Assembly: GCA_003661265.1 (NCBI GenBank)
Contig: QMVU01000038.1
Location: forward strand, 1 to 8,502
Direction of reading: 5' to 3'
DNA: 8,502 nucleotides
Source: Thermoproteota archaeon
GTDB taxonomy: Archaea > Korarchaeota > Korarchaeia > Korarchaeales > Korarchaeaceae
In this document: one piece after another, positions 1 to 6,019 of the stretch
Numbering within the stretch: the stretch's first letter is position 1
Layout: every line of letters starts with the position of its first letter
The notes under the pieces: model-generated
Databases searched by the model: none
The model's input: the letters and a program-made list of their open reading frames with translations, nothing else
Told to the model about the DNA's origin: nothing
Program-made: the position numbers and the translations under genes

Positions 1-939
1 GGTACCATAATTCCAGCGGATCTAATTGAGAGAGAGGATGAGTTAAGAGGGAAATATGGTATTTGGACTGCTGAGAGCCTTAAGGTAGTAATAAACAGGT
101 ATGTTGATGGGGCAATCGCCGAAAAAACAGGACATCAGGTTAAACCGGAGAAACCGGATGTACTAGTCAGTTTTGATCTAGTACACAAGGATGTTACGGT
201 AATCCCTTCCCCCGTCTTCGTCTTCGGTCGCTATAAGAAACTAAAGAGGGGCATTTATCAAGCTAGGTGGGTTCCTGGAGCGGAGGGCACCATCGAATCA
301 TATATCGGGGAGATAATGAAGGAAGCTTTCAAGGCGGAAGATTACAAGCTTCATGCAGCCGGGAGAGAGGATTTTGATGTTAGAATGCTCGGTAGCGGAA
401 GACCTTTCGTGATGGAACTAATAAGACCGAAAAAGAGGAAGGTTAACCTTGCGGATCTAGAGAAAGAAGTTAATTCCAAGTTGAGCGGAATTATAGAGGT
501 TTCTGATTTAAGGATGACCAGCAAAAGAGTGGTTGTACTTCTCAAAGAGTCTTCGCGTATTATGAGGAAGGTGTACCGCGCCAAGGTAGTTGTAGAAGGT
601 AAAATTTCGCCAGAACAGCTCCTAAAGCTCGAAGAAGAACTTTCAAACGCGATAATTAGACAGAGAACGCCTATTAGGGTACTTCATCGTAGAGCAGACA
701 TCATAAGAGAGAGGAGGGTGTACAAGGTGCTTACCAGACCTCTTTCCAACAATTCCTTTGAGATAACGATAGAGTGTGAGGGTGGGCTTTATATAAAAGA
801 ACTGATCGACGGTGATGGAGGTAGAACTAGGCCTAGTGTCTCCGAGATCTTAGGGGAAAAAGCTTTTTGTAGCGAACTTGATGTAATCGACATAATTATT
901 CCTGAAGAGTTGATGAAAGAGGTAGGGGTACATGGGTAG
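1..939 (+). CDS. pus10: tRNA pseudouridine synthase Pus10, C-terminal part (5' end outside window)
   Basis: The frame is open from the first base, so the gene is cut by the window edge; 312 codons and a TAG stop are visible. Archaeal Pus10 isomerises uridine to pseudouridine in the T-arm of tRNA (U55, also U54). The fragment contains the catalytic domain: a segment with SPVFVFGRYKKLKRGIYQ (about residues 71-88), then HAAGREDFDVRMLGSGRPF (118-136), the family signature holding the catalytic aspartate, then a PKKRK basic stretch. The C-terminal half shows the family's late motif GGLYIKELIDGDGGRTRPSV. Family members are about 400-440 residues, so roughly the first 100-130, with the zinc-binding and THUMP-like part, are missing. 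The ATG at 316 is internal: homology continues well upstream. It overlaps rpl21e by 8 bases, indicating one transcript with the downstream genes. Confidence 0.95.
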   Translation, partial: GTIIPADLIEREDELRGKYGIWTAESLKVVINRYVDGAIAEKTGHQVKPEKPDVLVSFDLVHKDVTVIPSPVFVFGRYKKLKRGIYQARWVPGAEGTIESYIGEIMKEAFKAEDYKLHAAGREDFDVRMLGSGRPFVMELIRPKKRKVNLADLEKEVNSKLSGIIEVSDLRMTSKRVVVLLKESSRIMRKVYRAKVVVEGKISPEQLLKLEEELSNAIIRQRTPIRVLHRRADIIRERRVYKVLTRPLSNNSFEITIECEGGLYIKELIDGDGGRTRPSVSEILGEKAFCSELDVIDIIIPEELMKEVGVHG

Positions 940-1237
940 GAGATCAGCAGGATTTCTGTGTAGGTCCAGAAGATTCCTTAAGAAGAAACCACGTGAGAGA
1001 GGAATGCCTCCTCCATCCAGATTTCTAAGGGAATATGCTGTAGGACAAAAAGTCGTCATAGATGTCTTTCCGTACTTTAAAGAGGGTGGTTTACCTCATA
1101 GGAGGTATCAGGGGAAGGTTGGTGTCGTCACTGGCAAGAGAGGACATTGCTATCTGGTAGACGTAAGGGTTGGCAAGAAAGTTAAACACTTAATAGTCTC
1201 TCCAATTCACTTGAAGCCCCATCATGAGCAGAGGTGA
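932..1237 (+). CDS. rpl21e: 50S ribosomal protein L21e
   Basis: A small basic protein of 101 residues, the usual size for archaeal/eukaryotic L21e, a component of the large ribosomal subunit with no bacterial orthologue. Recognition rests on the arginine-rich N-terminus (GRRSAGFLCRSRR), the Y-x-V-G-x-K-V segment at about residues 35-41, the LPHRRYQGKVGVV segment at 54-66, and the late VKHLIVSPIHLKP motif at 84-96. The ATG lies inside the end of pus10, 8 bases of overlap, and is preceded by a good ribosome-binding sequence, GAGGTAGG at 919-926. The stop overlaps the GTG start of rpoF in a GTGA arrangement, so translation of the two is probably coupled. Order pus10-rpl21e-rpoF is a familiar archaeal arrangement. 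Confidence 0.96.
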   Translation: MGRRSAGFLCRSRRFLKKKPRERGMPPPSRFLREYAVGQKVVIDVFPYFKEGGLPHRRYQGKVGVVTGKRGHCYLVDVRVGKKVKHLIVSPIHLKPHHEQR

Positions 1238-1605
1238 AATCTTTGTCGTTGGGAAAGGCTTCACCGGAGAAAAAGCCTTTGACTTTAGCGGAGGTAAGGG
1301 CATTTATTCATGAGAGATGGGCTAAGGATCAGTCTATGCTTGCGAGGGATCAGAAAAGGTTGTTTGAGTATCTTTCGAAGTTCGTAAAGGTAAAGGACGC
1401 AGAGGCATGCCGTAAAGCAGTTGAACAGCTGATGCAGGAAATTGGATTAAGCGAGGAAGATGCGGTGATGATAGTCAATATCATGCCCAAGAGCAAGGAT
1501 GAGCTCAGACCAATGCTCTTCAGAACATATCCCCTGCTCGACGCGAAGTCCTACGATAGGATTTTGGAGATCCTCAGGTCTCTTCAGGAGGGGGAGGAAA
1601 AGTAG
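1234..1605 (+). CDS. rpoF: DNA-directed RNA polymerase subunit F (Rpb4-like)
   Basis: This 123-residue acidic protein matches the archaeal counterpart of eukaryotic Rpb4. Subunit F pairs with subunit E (Rpb7) to form the stalk of RNA polymerase, which helps open-complex formation, processivity and termination. Seen in the sequence: an N-terminal helix with LTLAEVRAFIHE (about 17-28), a middle region LFEYLSKFVKV (43-53) and the HRDC-like C-terminal half with LSEEDAVMIVNIMPKSKDELRPML (73-96), where the NIMP-x(3)-DE element is characteristic. The start is GTG at 1234, overlapping the rpl21e TGA stop by 4 bases (GTGA); no strong ribosome-binding sequence precedes it, so translation probably re-initiates after rpl21e. 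The partner gene rpoE is not in this window. Confidence 0.94.
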   Translation: MKSLSLGKASPEKKPLTLAEVRAFIHERWAKDQSMLARDQKRLFEYLSKFVKVKDAEACRKAVEQLMQEIGLSEEDAVMIVNIMPKSKDELRPMLFRTYPLLDAKSYDRILEILRSLQEGEEK

Positions 1606-1608
1606 GTC

Positions 1609-2184
1609 ATGTGGAGGTACGATCCTAGAAGGCAGAGCATGCCCCACGATAGTTGGGCTTATGTACTGGCCTTATATGGGCACCCGCTTAGCGCTCAGGT
1701 TATAGGAGACAAATATTTCTCTTTAATGGAGTTTTTAGCTAGGCCTGAGAGTGGAATAGAAGAGAGAATGAAGGTTTTCGTTGGAAAAGGACCAAGGCAG
1801 CACGTTAGTAGATTTATCAGATACCTGGACTATGAGGACCTCATTCCTCCCGCAAAGTCTAATCTCTCCATGATTGTAGCGAAGATAGTTGCCGAAAGGG
1901 AGAGTTTTTTTGTTTCTTTTTTTAATGAGAGCATCCCAATTACCCCTAGACTTCATCAACTCGAGTTATTGCCTGGCATAGGTAAGAAAACCTTGATCAA
2001 GATCCTTGAAGAGAGAAGAAAGCTCCCATTTGTGTCTTTCATGGACATCGAAGAAAGGGTTGGCCTAAAAGATCCGGCAGGTGCCATAGTTGAGAGGGTT
2101 CTTATGGAGATAAGAGGGGAGGATAGATACAACATCTTCGTGGCGACCAAGTCGATGTTTGAGAGGAAGTATTCAATAATCTAA
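1609..2184 (+). CDS. DUF655 family protein with helix-hairpin-helix, predicted nucleic-acid binding
   Basis: A 191-residue protein of the archaeal DUF655 family (Pfam PF04919). The family order is visible: WAYVLALYGHP (16-26), a domain with VGKGPRQHVSRFIRYLDYEDL, then FFNESIPITPRLHQLELLPGIGKK, and a helix-hairpin-helix whose hairpin LLPGIGKK is at 120-127. Helix-hairpin-helix motifs bind nucleic-acid backbones without sequence specificity; the gene's common position beside rpoF and the rRNA methylase gene ksgA suggests an RNA-related role, but no reaction is established. The ATG at 1609 lies 3 bases after the rpoF stop, with a purine-rich GGAGGGGGAGG upstream; a second in-frame ATG at 1639 would still keep the conserved core. 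Two T7 runs lie inside the coding strand at 1905-1923. Its last 12 bases overlap the convergent kinase gene. Confidence 0.9.
   Translation: MWRYDPRRQSMPHDSWAYVLALYGHPLSAQVIGDKYFSLMEFLARPESGIEERMKVFVGKGPRQHVSRFIRYLDYEDLIPPAKSNLSMIVAKIVAERESFFVSFFNESIPITPRLHQLELLPGIGKKTLIKILEERRKLPFVSFMDIEERVGLKDPAGAIVERVLMEIRGEDRYNIFVATKSMFERKYSII
1905..1923 (+). other. Double oligo-T tract inside the DUF655 gene
   Basis: Two runs of seven T separated by GTTTC lie on the coding strand, encoding Phe-Phe-Val-Ser-Phe-Phe. Archaeal RNA polymerase tends to terminate or pause at such T-runs in the non-template strand, and runs of this length are also prone to slippage. The reading frame continues correctly through it, so the sequence as given is intact. 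Any regulatory effect is inference. Confidence 0.4.
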
Positions 2185-2958
2185 AATTATCTCAGTTCCA
2201 GAAAGCCCATTTAAGGCCTTTAGAAGATCTCCTTTTTCCTTATAACCTGCGATTCTAACTTTTTTCCCCTTTTCTGCTAGGAGAAGGGCCTTCTTTACTT
2301 TCTCCTCCATCCCCCCTGTGACGTCGATGGTTGACGCGGAGGTTTTGCCGATATCAACCAGATCTTTCTTCCGAACCACCCGAAGTACTCTGCCCCTTTT
2401 ATCCATTACCCCTGGGACATCCACTAAGAACAACACCTCATCCACTACATCGAGAAGCAGCAAAGGCATGTCATCCGCTGAGAGTATCGCTACACCAGTA
2501 TCTTCCGCAAAAACGACATCCCCCATCAATAAAGGCGTAATTTCGTTCTCCAAAGCCAGCTTTATTGGAGTTAAGAAGGGAGTCCACCCACTTGATGACT
2601 TATAAACGAGGGAGGAAGGGTGAAAGACTACAACTGGCAGGCTTGCCCTGAGGAATTCCCTCAAGAAAATCTGTGATAGCTCTGTAAGCCAGTATCTTGT
2701 TTCTGTCACACCTATCCTGTTTTTGAGAGTTAACCCCGCGTCTAAACTGTGCCTCGCGGCAAATGGATGGGCATATGAGCCTCCCCCATGAGCTAAGATG
2801 AGTTGCGTCCCTGAGCTCACTACTTGTTTGACCTCGCTACAAAATGATCTAATTCTATCCATCCTAGGTTTTGGTTGTTTTGCACCTTTTTCTGTTATCG
2901 TTGAACCTCCTATCTTCACGTAAATTGTTTTTCTCGTTGCCATAGTCGACGTAAACAT
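2173..2958 (-). CDS. ipk: Isopentenyl phosphate kinase
   Basis: A 261-residue amino-acid-kinase-fold enzyme that phosphorylates isopentenyl phosphate with ATP to isopentenyl diphosphate, the precursor of archaeal ether lipids, in the alternative mevalonate pathway. Signature elements: VKIGGSTIT near the N-terminus (14-22; Lys15 and the GG pair bind phosphate), AHGGGSYAHP (56-65), whose His64 corresponds to the catalytic histidine (His60 of the Methanocaldococcus enzyme), LLMGDVVFAED, the SADD segment, IDVTGGMEEKV, and SGTEI close to the end. That histidine separates the family from acetylglutamate and aspartate kinases. Alternative starts are ATG 2958 and ATG 2943; neither has a ribosome-binding sequence. 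I chose 2958 because the AT-rich box at 2982-2987 is about 27 bases away, as expected for a leaderless message. It is convergent with the DUF655 gene and divergent from the PINA gene. Confidence 0.94.
   Translation of the reverse strand: MFTSTMATRKTIYVKIGGSTITEKGAKQPKPRMDRIRSFCSEVKQVVSSGTQLILAHGGGSYAHPFAARHSLDAGLTLKNRIGVTETRYWLTELSQIFLREFLRASLPVVVFHPSSLVYKSSSGWTPFLTPIKLALENEITPLLMGDVVFAEDTGVAILSADDMPLLLLDVVDEVLFLVDVPGVMDKRGRVLRVVRKKDLVDIGKTSASTIDVTGGMEEKVKKALLLAEKGKKVRIAGYKEKGDLLKALNGLSGTEIILDY
2233..2273 (+). terminator. Candidate oligo-T terminator for the pus10-DUF655 operon
   Basis: T-runs of 5 (2233-2237), 6 (2260-2265) and 4 (2270-2273) lie 49-89 bases past the DUF655 stop, on the strand that operon would be read from. 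Archaeal intrinsic termination often uses serial T-runs without a hairpin. The same bases encode lysine-rich residues near the C-terminus of the opposite-strand kinase, so the T-runs may simply reflect AAA/AAG codons there. No better stop signal is visible between the converging genes. Confidence 0.4.
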
Positions 2959-2974
2959 TACAAGGTGAATCGCT

Positions 2975-2990
2975 CATAAAGATTAATTCC
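2975..2990. promoter_or_regulatory. Shared AT-rich core of a divergent promoter (kinase gene and PINA gene)
   Basis: The only AT-rich box in the 55-base spacer is CATAAAGATTAATTCC. Its centre, the palindrome ATTAAT at 2982-2987, is about 27 bases from the kinase ATG on the minus strand and about 29 bases from the PINA ATG on the plus strand. Neither start has a Shine-Dalgarno sequence. This fits a TATA-like element at about -26 to -30 giving leaderless transcripts both ways. Two overlapping boxes, with CTTTATGAG used by the kinase gene, are also possible. Confidence 0.5.
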
Positions 2991-3013
2991 CTCTAGGAAC
3001 TTCGAAAACTGCA

Positions 3014-4588
3014 ATGTCAACATACGTAGTGGATGAATACATGCTGACCAGCGGCAGCTTGAGCGATGAAGAAACCCTTAAAAAATTGAAAGATTCGGTC
3101 ATCCTTATCCCAGAGGGCATTATCAAGTTTATGGAGGTAAGGGCAAACAAGGGAGACAAAAAGGCTCTTGGAGCCCTCTATCAGGCTCTTAAGTTGAGAG
3201 AGCACGCTCCCAAATTTGGGATAGAGGTTAAGATCGCCAAACACTTGGAAAAGGGCTCCAAAGCATTGGAGGAAATTGCTAAAAAGCACAACGCGAAAGT
3301 CCTCACGAGCAATTCCGTAAGATGGCTGGCACTTAGAGTAAGGGGAGTTCCGACCTCATTCCTAGGTACGGATGAATGGCGCCCGGTACTCGAGGAATTT
3401 TTCCAAGAGGGCATAATGAGCATACATCTAAAGGAAGGAGTGCCTCCAATGGCGAAGAAAGGCCGACCAGGTCACTTTAGGCTTATCAAATTGAGGGAAA
3501 AGCCCATGGGAAGAGATGAGTTGATGAAGCTAGCTCACGCTCTCATAGAAGGTGCCAGATTGGATCCAGAAGTCTTCGTGGAGATACAGAGAAGAGACGC
3601 ATACGTCATCCAGCTAGGGGAATACAGGGTTCTTGTGGCCTTTCCACCTTTCTCCGATGGTGTTGAGATAACTGCTGTTAGACCTATAGTGAAAGTCACT
3701 CTTGATGATTATGAGTTAAGTTCGAAGCTGAAAAAGAGGTTAAGAGAAAGGGCAGAAGGTATAGTAATAGGAGGACCTCCTGGAGCTGGGAAAACAACGT
3801 TTACAAGCGCTCTGGCTGAATTTTATAAGAACCTAGGGAAGATCGTTAAGAGCCTAGAATCTCCAAGAGATTTGCAAGTAGGGGACGAAATAACGCAATA
3901 TACCAAGTTAGATGGGAGTTTTGAGAATGCAGCTGATCTTTTGCTTCTTGTTAGACCAGATTACGTTTGTTTTGATGAGATGAGGAAGGACGAGGACTTC
4001 AAAATATACACCGACATGCGCCTAGCTGGAATCGGAATGGTCGGCGTAATACACTGCGGCTCACCCATTGAGGCGATTGAGCGATTCATAGGAAGAGTTG
4101 ACTTGGGAATGCTTCCGCACGTAGTAGACACGGTGATCTTCATCGAGGAGGGAAAGATAAAGAAAGTCTACAGCCTGAGCATAACGGTAAAGGTACCTCA
4201 TGGAATGAGAGAAGAGGGGCTTGCAAGACCAGTAGTGTTAGTTAAAGATTTCGAAAGCGGGCAGCCAGAATATGAGATATACTCCTTTGCAGAACAGGTA
4301 GTGGTTATGCCCTTGAAGAGGAGGAGACCCCCCTCCATCGAAATCAAAGGGTTCCCCTCCGGCGAAGAGATATACGACTTCACCGTTAAGGAAGGAAGGA
4401 AATCAGTTATATTAGAGTTTGGAGAGAGGGGAGCCAATAGAAGCGTCTCCTTGTACGATGAAGATATCGAAATAGCTACAGTAAAACTCGGTCCGATGGG
4501 GAGAACTGCAATAGGCAAGAGAAGGAAGGTTGGGAGGCAGATACTAAGGGCTTGGAGGGCAGGCACTCTCAGGGCCTTCTTCCTATGA
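3014..4588 (+). CDS. pina: PINA-type ATPase: PIN domain, VirB11/PilT-like ATPase, KH-like C-terminus
   Basis: A 524-residue member of the archaeal COG1855 family. The Sulfolobus member PINA is a hexameric ATPase that drives Holliday-junction branch migration and works with junction resolvase Hjc and helicase Hjm. Domains: N-terminal PIN fold (1 to about 118); a conserved linker with HLKEGVPPMAKKGRPG (138-153) and PPFSDGVEITAVRPI; an ATPase core with Walker A GGPPGAGKTT (253-262, Lys260) and Walker B VCFDE (Asp321-Glu322), followed by HCGSPIEAIERFIGR; and a basic C-terminal KH-like part (from about 435). The PIN domain looks degenerate: Asp7 is kept, but positions matching later acidic residues appear to be Phe39, Ser82 and Asn100 (TSN instead of TSD). 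The start keeps the family VVD strand; no ribosome-binding sequence is present. It overlaps convergent nadM by 6 bases. Confidence 0.9.
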   Translation: MSTYVVDEYMLTSGSLSDEETLKKLKDSVILIPEGIIKFMEVRANKGDKKALGALYQALKLREHAPKFGIEVKIAKHLEKGSKALEEIAKKHNAKVLTSNSVRWLALRVRGVPTSFLGTDEWRPVLEEFFQEGIMSIHLKEGVPPMAKKGRPGHFRLIKLREKPMGRDELMKLAHALIEGARLDPEVFVEIQRRDAYVIQLGEYRVLVAFPPFSDGVEITAVRPIVKVTLDDYELSSKLKKRLRERAEGIVIGGPPGAGKTTFTSALAEFYKNLGKIVKSLESPRDLQVGDEITQYTKLDGSFENAADLLLLVRPDYVCFDEMRKDEDFKIYTDMRLAGIGMVGVIHCGSPIEAIERFIGRVDLGMLPHVVDTVIFIEEGKIKKVYSLSITVKVPHGMREEGLARPVVLVKDFESGQPEYEIYSFAEQVVVMPLKRRRPPSIEIKGFPSGEEIYDFTVKEGRKSVILEFGERGANRSVSLYDEDIEIATVKLGPMGRTAIGKRRKVGRQILRAWRAGTLRAFFL

Positions 4589-5125
4589 TTGCCTCTTTCC
4601 CGAAAATATCTTCCTAATACGCTCTTCTATCCCAATATCTTCAAGGAATTCGTAAACCGATGCGGGAACCAGGAGTTTCCACGAATCATCTCCCTTTAAC
4701 ATCAACTCCCTGATGTTGGTAGCGGAGTACTTCTCCCTCTCATAAAATGGGATCGACAACACTTTTACTCCTACTTTGGTCAGATCTTCAATTGTTTCAG
4801 GGTCATTTGAATATGCAACATCTATCCTTGGAATCCTATCCAATACAAGCATTCCCCAATTCTCCTCTGGACTTTCCGTGTCCGGGATGTTTACCAGAAA
4901 GACCCTTCTTAGGGGGATCCCCTCTCCCCTAAGGGCTCTTATAATCATTTCATATCTCTCATCTACAGATAGAGGATTTCTGGGTGTGTTTGAGAACTGG
5001 GCGCTACCTACTGCGATTACAATCTCTTCTACTTGTGATAGGATGTACCTTACAGCGTGTAAATGACCATAATGGAACGGTTGGAACCTTCCAACGTAAA
5101 GACCCCTCTTGTACAATCTTCTCAC
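4583..5125 (-). CDS. nadM: Nicotinamide-nucleotide adenylyltransferase, archaeal NadM type
   Basis: A 180-residue nucleotidyltransferase that joins nicotinamide mononucleotide and ATP to make NAD and pyrophosphate. The N-terminal GRFQPFHYGH (12-21) contains the HxGH nucleotide-binding motif, followed by VGSAQFSNTPRNPLSVDERYEMI, the family segment around the substrate pocket, and late YSATNIR (133-139), the counterpart of the ISTTxxR motif. Many archaeal NadM proteins have SGTEIR there, so this one deviates at two positions. Length fits the archaeal family (about 170-180). The start at 5125 is GTG; a TTG at 5116 (residue 4) has a well-placed GGGTGA before it and may be the true start. The gene converges on the PINA gene and diverges from the nitrilase gene, sharing an AT-rich promoter region. 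Confidence 0.94.
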   Translation of the reverse strand: MRRLYKRGLYVGRFQPFHYGHLHAVRYILSQVEEIVIAVGSAQFSNTPRNPLSVDERYEMIIRALRGEGIPLRRVFLVNIPDTESPEENWGMLVLDRIPRIDVAYSNDPETIEDLTKVGVKVLSIPFYEREKYSATNIRELMLKGDDSWKLLVPASVYEFLEDIGIEERIRKIFSGKRQS

Positions 5126-5128
5126 CCT
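5121..5128 (-). promoter_or_regulatory. Ribosome-binding sequence pointing to a TTG start of nadM
   Basis: Read on the minus strand, AGGGTGAG is followed after 4 bases by TTG at 5116, in frame with nadM. The GGTGA part pairs with the archaeal 16S rRNA 3' end. It overlaps the GTG start at 5125, so the two starts are alternatives; the TTG start would shorten the protein by three residues and leave all motifs intact. Confidence 0.4.
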
Positions 5129-5156
5129 GAGGTTCCAGCAAGTCTGATCCCATGGC

Positions 5157-5175
5157 TCAGTCTAAAATCTTAACT
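5157..5175. promoter_or_regulatory. AT-rich promoter element between nadM and the nitrilase gene
   Basis: The 73-base divergent spacer has one AT-rich patch, CTAAAATCTTAACTA. On the plus strand it is about 28-33 bases before the nitrilase ATG, which has no ribosome-binding sequence, so a leaderless message is likely. On the minus strand GATTTTAGA is about 40 bases from the nadM GTG, leaving room for a short leader that would carry the nadM ribosome-binding sequence. Confidence 0.45.
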
Positions 5176-5198
5176 ACTCTCAAATCTCATGATTCGAG

Positions 5199-6005
5199 AT
5201 GGACGTCAAAGTGGGATTTGTTCAGACATCTCCGATGCTTGGTGAAGTTGAGAAGAATGTAGAGTCCGCTTTGCTGCTAGCTTCAAGCAAGGAAGCTGAT
5301 CTCTTGGTTTTTCCGGAGCTTTTCAATACAGGATATCTCTTTCTCAGCAAGGATGACTTGGCTAAAGTAGCAGAGCCAATTCCTAACGGTCCGACAACAG
5401 AGAGGTTGATGAAGTTCGCCTCAGAACACTCGGTCTCTGTAGTTGCTGGCATCGCCGAAAGGGATGGTCGCGCGTTCTACAATTCTGCGGTTATAATAAG
5501 CTCCGATGGGGATTACGTAGGAAAATACAGGAAATTACATTTGTTCTCCACGGAAAAGCTGGTATTTGAACCTGGAAACCTTGGTCTTCAGGTTTTTGAC
5601 TTAGGAAAAATCCGGGTTGGGGTCATGATCTGCTTTGACTGGATCTTTCCAGAGGTAGCGAGAGTCCTATCGCTAAAAGGAGCCCATTTAATCGCTCATC
5701 CAGCTAACTTAGTGTTGCCCTACGCGCAGACAGCAATGCTTGCCAGATCTATAGAGAACAGGGTGTTCACCATAACAGCCAACAGAATTGGATGCGAGGA
5801 GAGGGGTGGTAAAAAGCTTTGCTTTACAGGGAAGAGCCAAATAACCTCTCCGGATATGAAGGTGCTGACAAGGGCCTCTGAAGACTTGATGGAAGTTGGT
5901 GTGGTGAGCATCGATCCAAGAGAGGCCGAAAACAAGAACATAACTGAACTAAACAACTTATGGGAAGACAGGAGACCAAAGGAGTACTACATCCTAACCA
6001 GATGA
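5199..6005 (+). CDS. Carbon-nitrogen hydrolase (nitrilase superfamily), Pyrococcus PH0642/PAB1449-like
   Basis: A 268-residue cytoplasmic hydrolase of the nitrilase superfamily. The Glu-Lys-Cys triad is complete: Glu40 in FPELF, Lys112 in KYRKLHLF and the nucleophile Cys145 in VMICFDW. From memory the whole length resembles the Pyrococcus proteins PH0642 and PAB1449 (262 residues), with shared stretches such as GVMICFDW, LIAHPANLV and AMLARSIENRVFTITANR. PAB1449 was characterised as a thermostable nitrilase acting on small aliphatic dinitriles; the natural substrate is unknown, and amidase activity (for example omega-amidase or deaminated-glutathione amidase type) is equally possible here. 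The ATG at 5199 leads straight into the first beta strand VKVGFVQTSP and lacks a ribosome-binding sequence. The downstream Nudix gene begins 15 bases after the stop on the same strand, so the two are probably co-transcribed. Confidence 0.92.
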   Translation: MDVKVGFVQTSPMLGEVEKNVESALLLASSKEADLLVFPELFNTGYLFLSKDDLAKVAEPIPNGPTTERLMKFASEHSVSVVAGIAERDGRAFYNSAVIISSDGDYVGKYRKLHLFSTEKLVFEPGNLGLQVFDLGKIRVGVMICFDWIFPEVARVLSLKGAHLIAHPANLVLPYAQTAMLARSIENRVFTITANRIGCEERGGKKLCFTGKSQITSPDMKVLTRASEDLMEVGVVSIDPREAENKNITELNNLWEDRRPKEYYILTR

Positions 6006-6017
6006 GGGGTGTACCCC
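6004..6017 (+). promoter_or_regulatory. Nudix ribosome-binding sequence within a small potential hairpin
   Basis: GAGGGGTG (6004-6011) lies 8 bases before the ATG at 6020 and decides that start over the in-frame ATGs at 5960 and 6002. The G4 at 6006-6009 can pair with the C4 at 6014-6017 around a TGTA loop, so the binding sequence could be partly masked when it is not being opened by ribosomes finishing the nitrilase gene. The sequence is plain; the masking role is inference. Confidence 0.4.
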
Positions 6018-6019
6018 AC

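Noticed and set aside
1..6. GGTACC (KpnI site) exactly at the window start, possible cloning junction
   Set aside because: The Pus10 frame continues through it without disturbance and no vector-like sequence is present; coincidence cannot be excluded.
316..939. ATG at 316 as the start of a complete 207-residue gene
   Set aside because: The same frame is open to base 1 and the upstream residues match Pus10 (SPVFVFGRYKKL segment), so the gene is truncated by the window, not short.
2318..2605. Open frames on the plus strand opposite the isopentenyl phosphate kinase
   Set aside because: Ser/Thr/Pro-rich composition and full overlap with a confident kinase gene; no ribosome-binding sequence.
4198..4566. 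122-codon open frame on the minus strand within the PINA gene
   Set aside because: Antisense shadow of the conserved KH-like C-terminus, with no independent start signals.
5080..5095. Inverted repeat GTTGGAA-CC-TTCCAAC near the start of nadM
   Set aside because: It encodes the invariant VGRFQP residues of the active site, so protein constraint explains most of it; no other sign of a regulatory role.
5960..6019. Upstream ATG codons (5960, 6002) as the Nudix start
   Set aside because: 5960 would put 46 bases inside the nitrilase gene in another frame with no conserved residues; 6002 lacks a close ribosome-binding sequence. 6002 remains possible through stop-start coupling.
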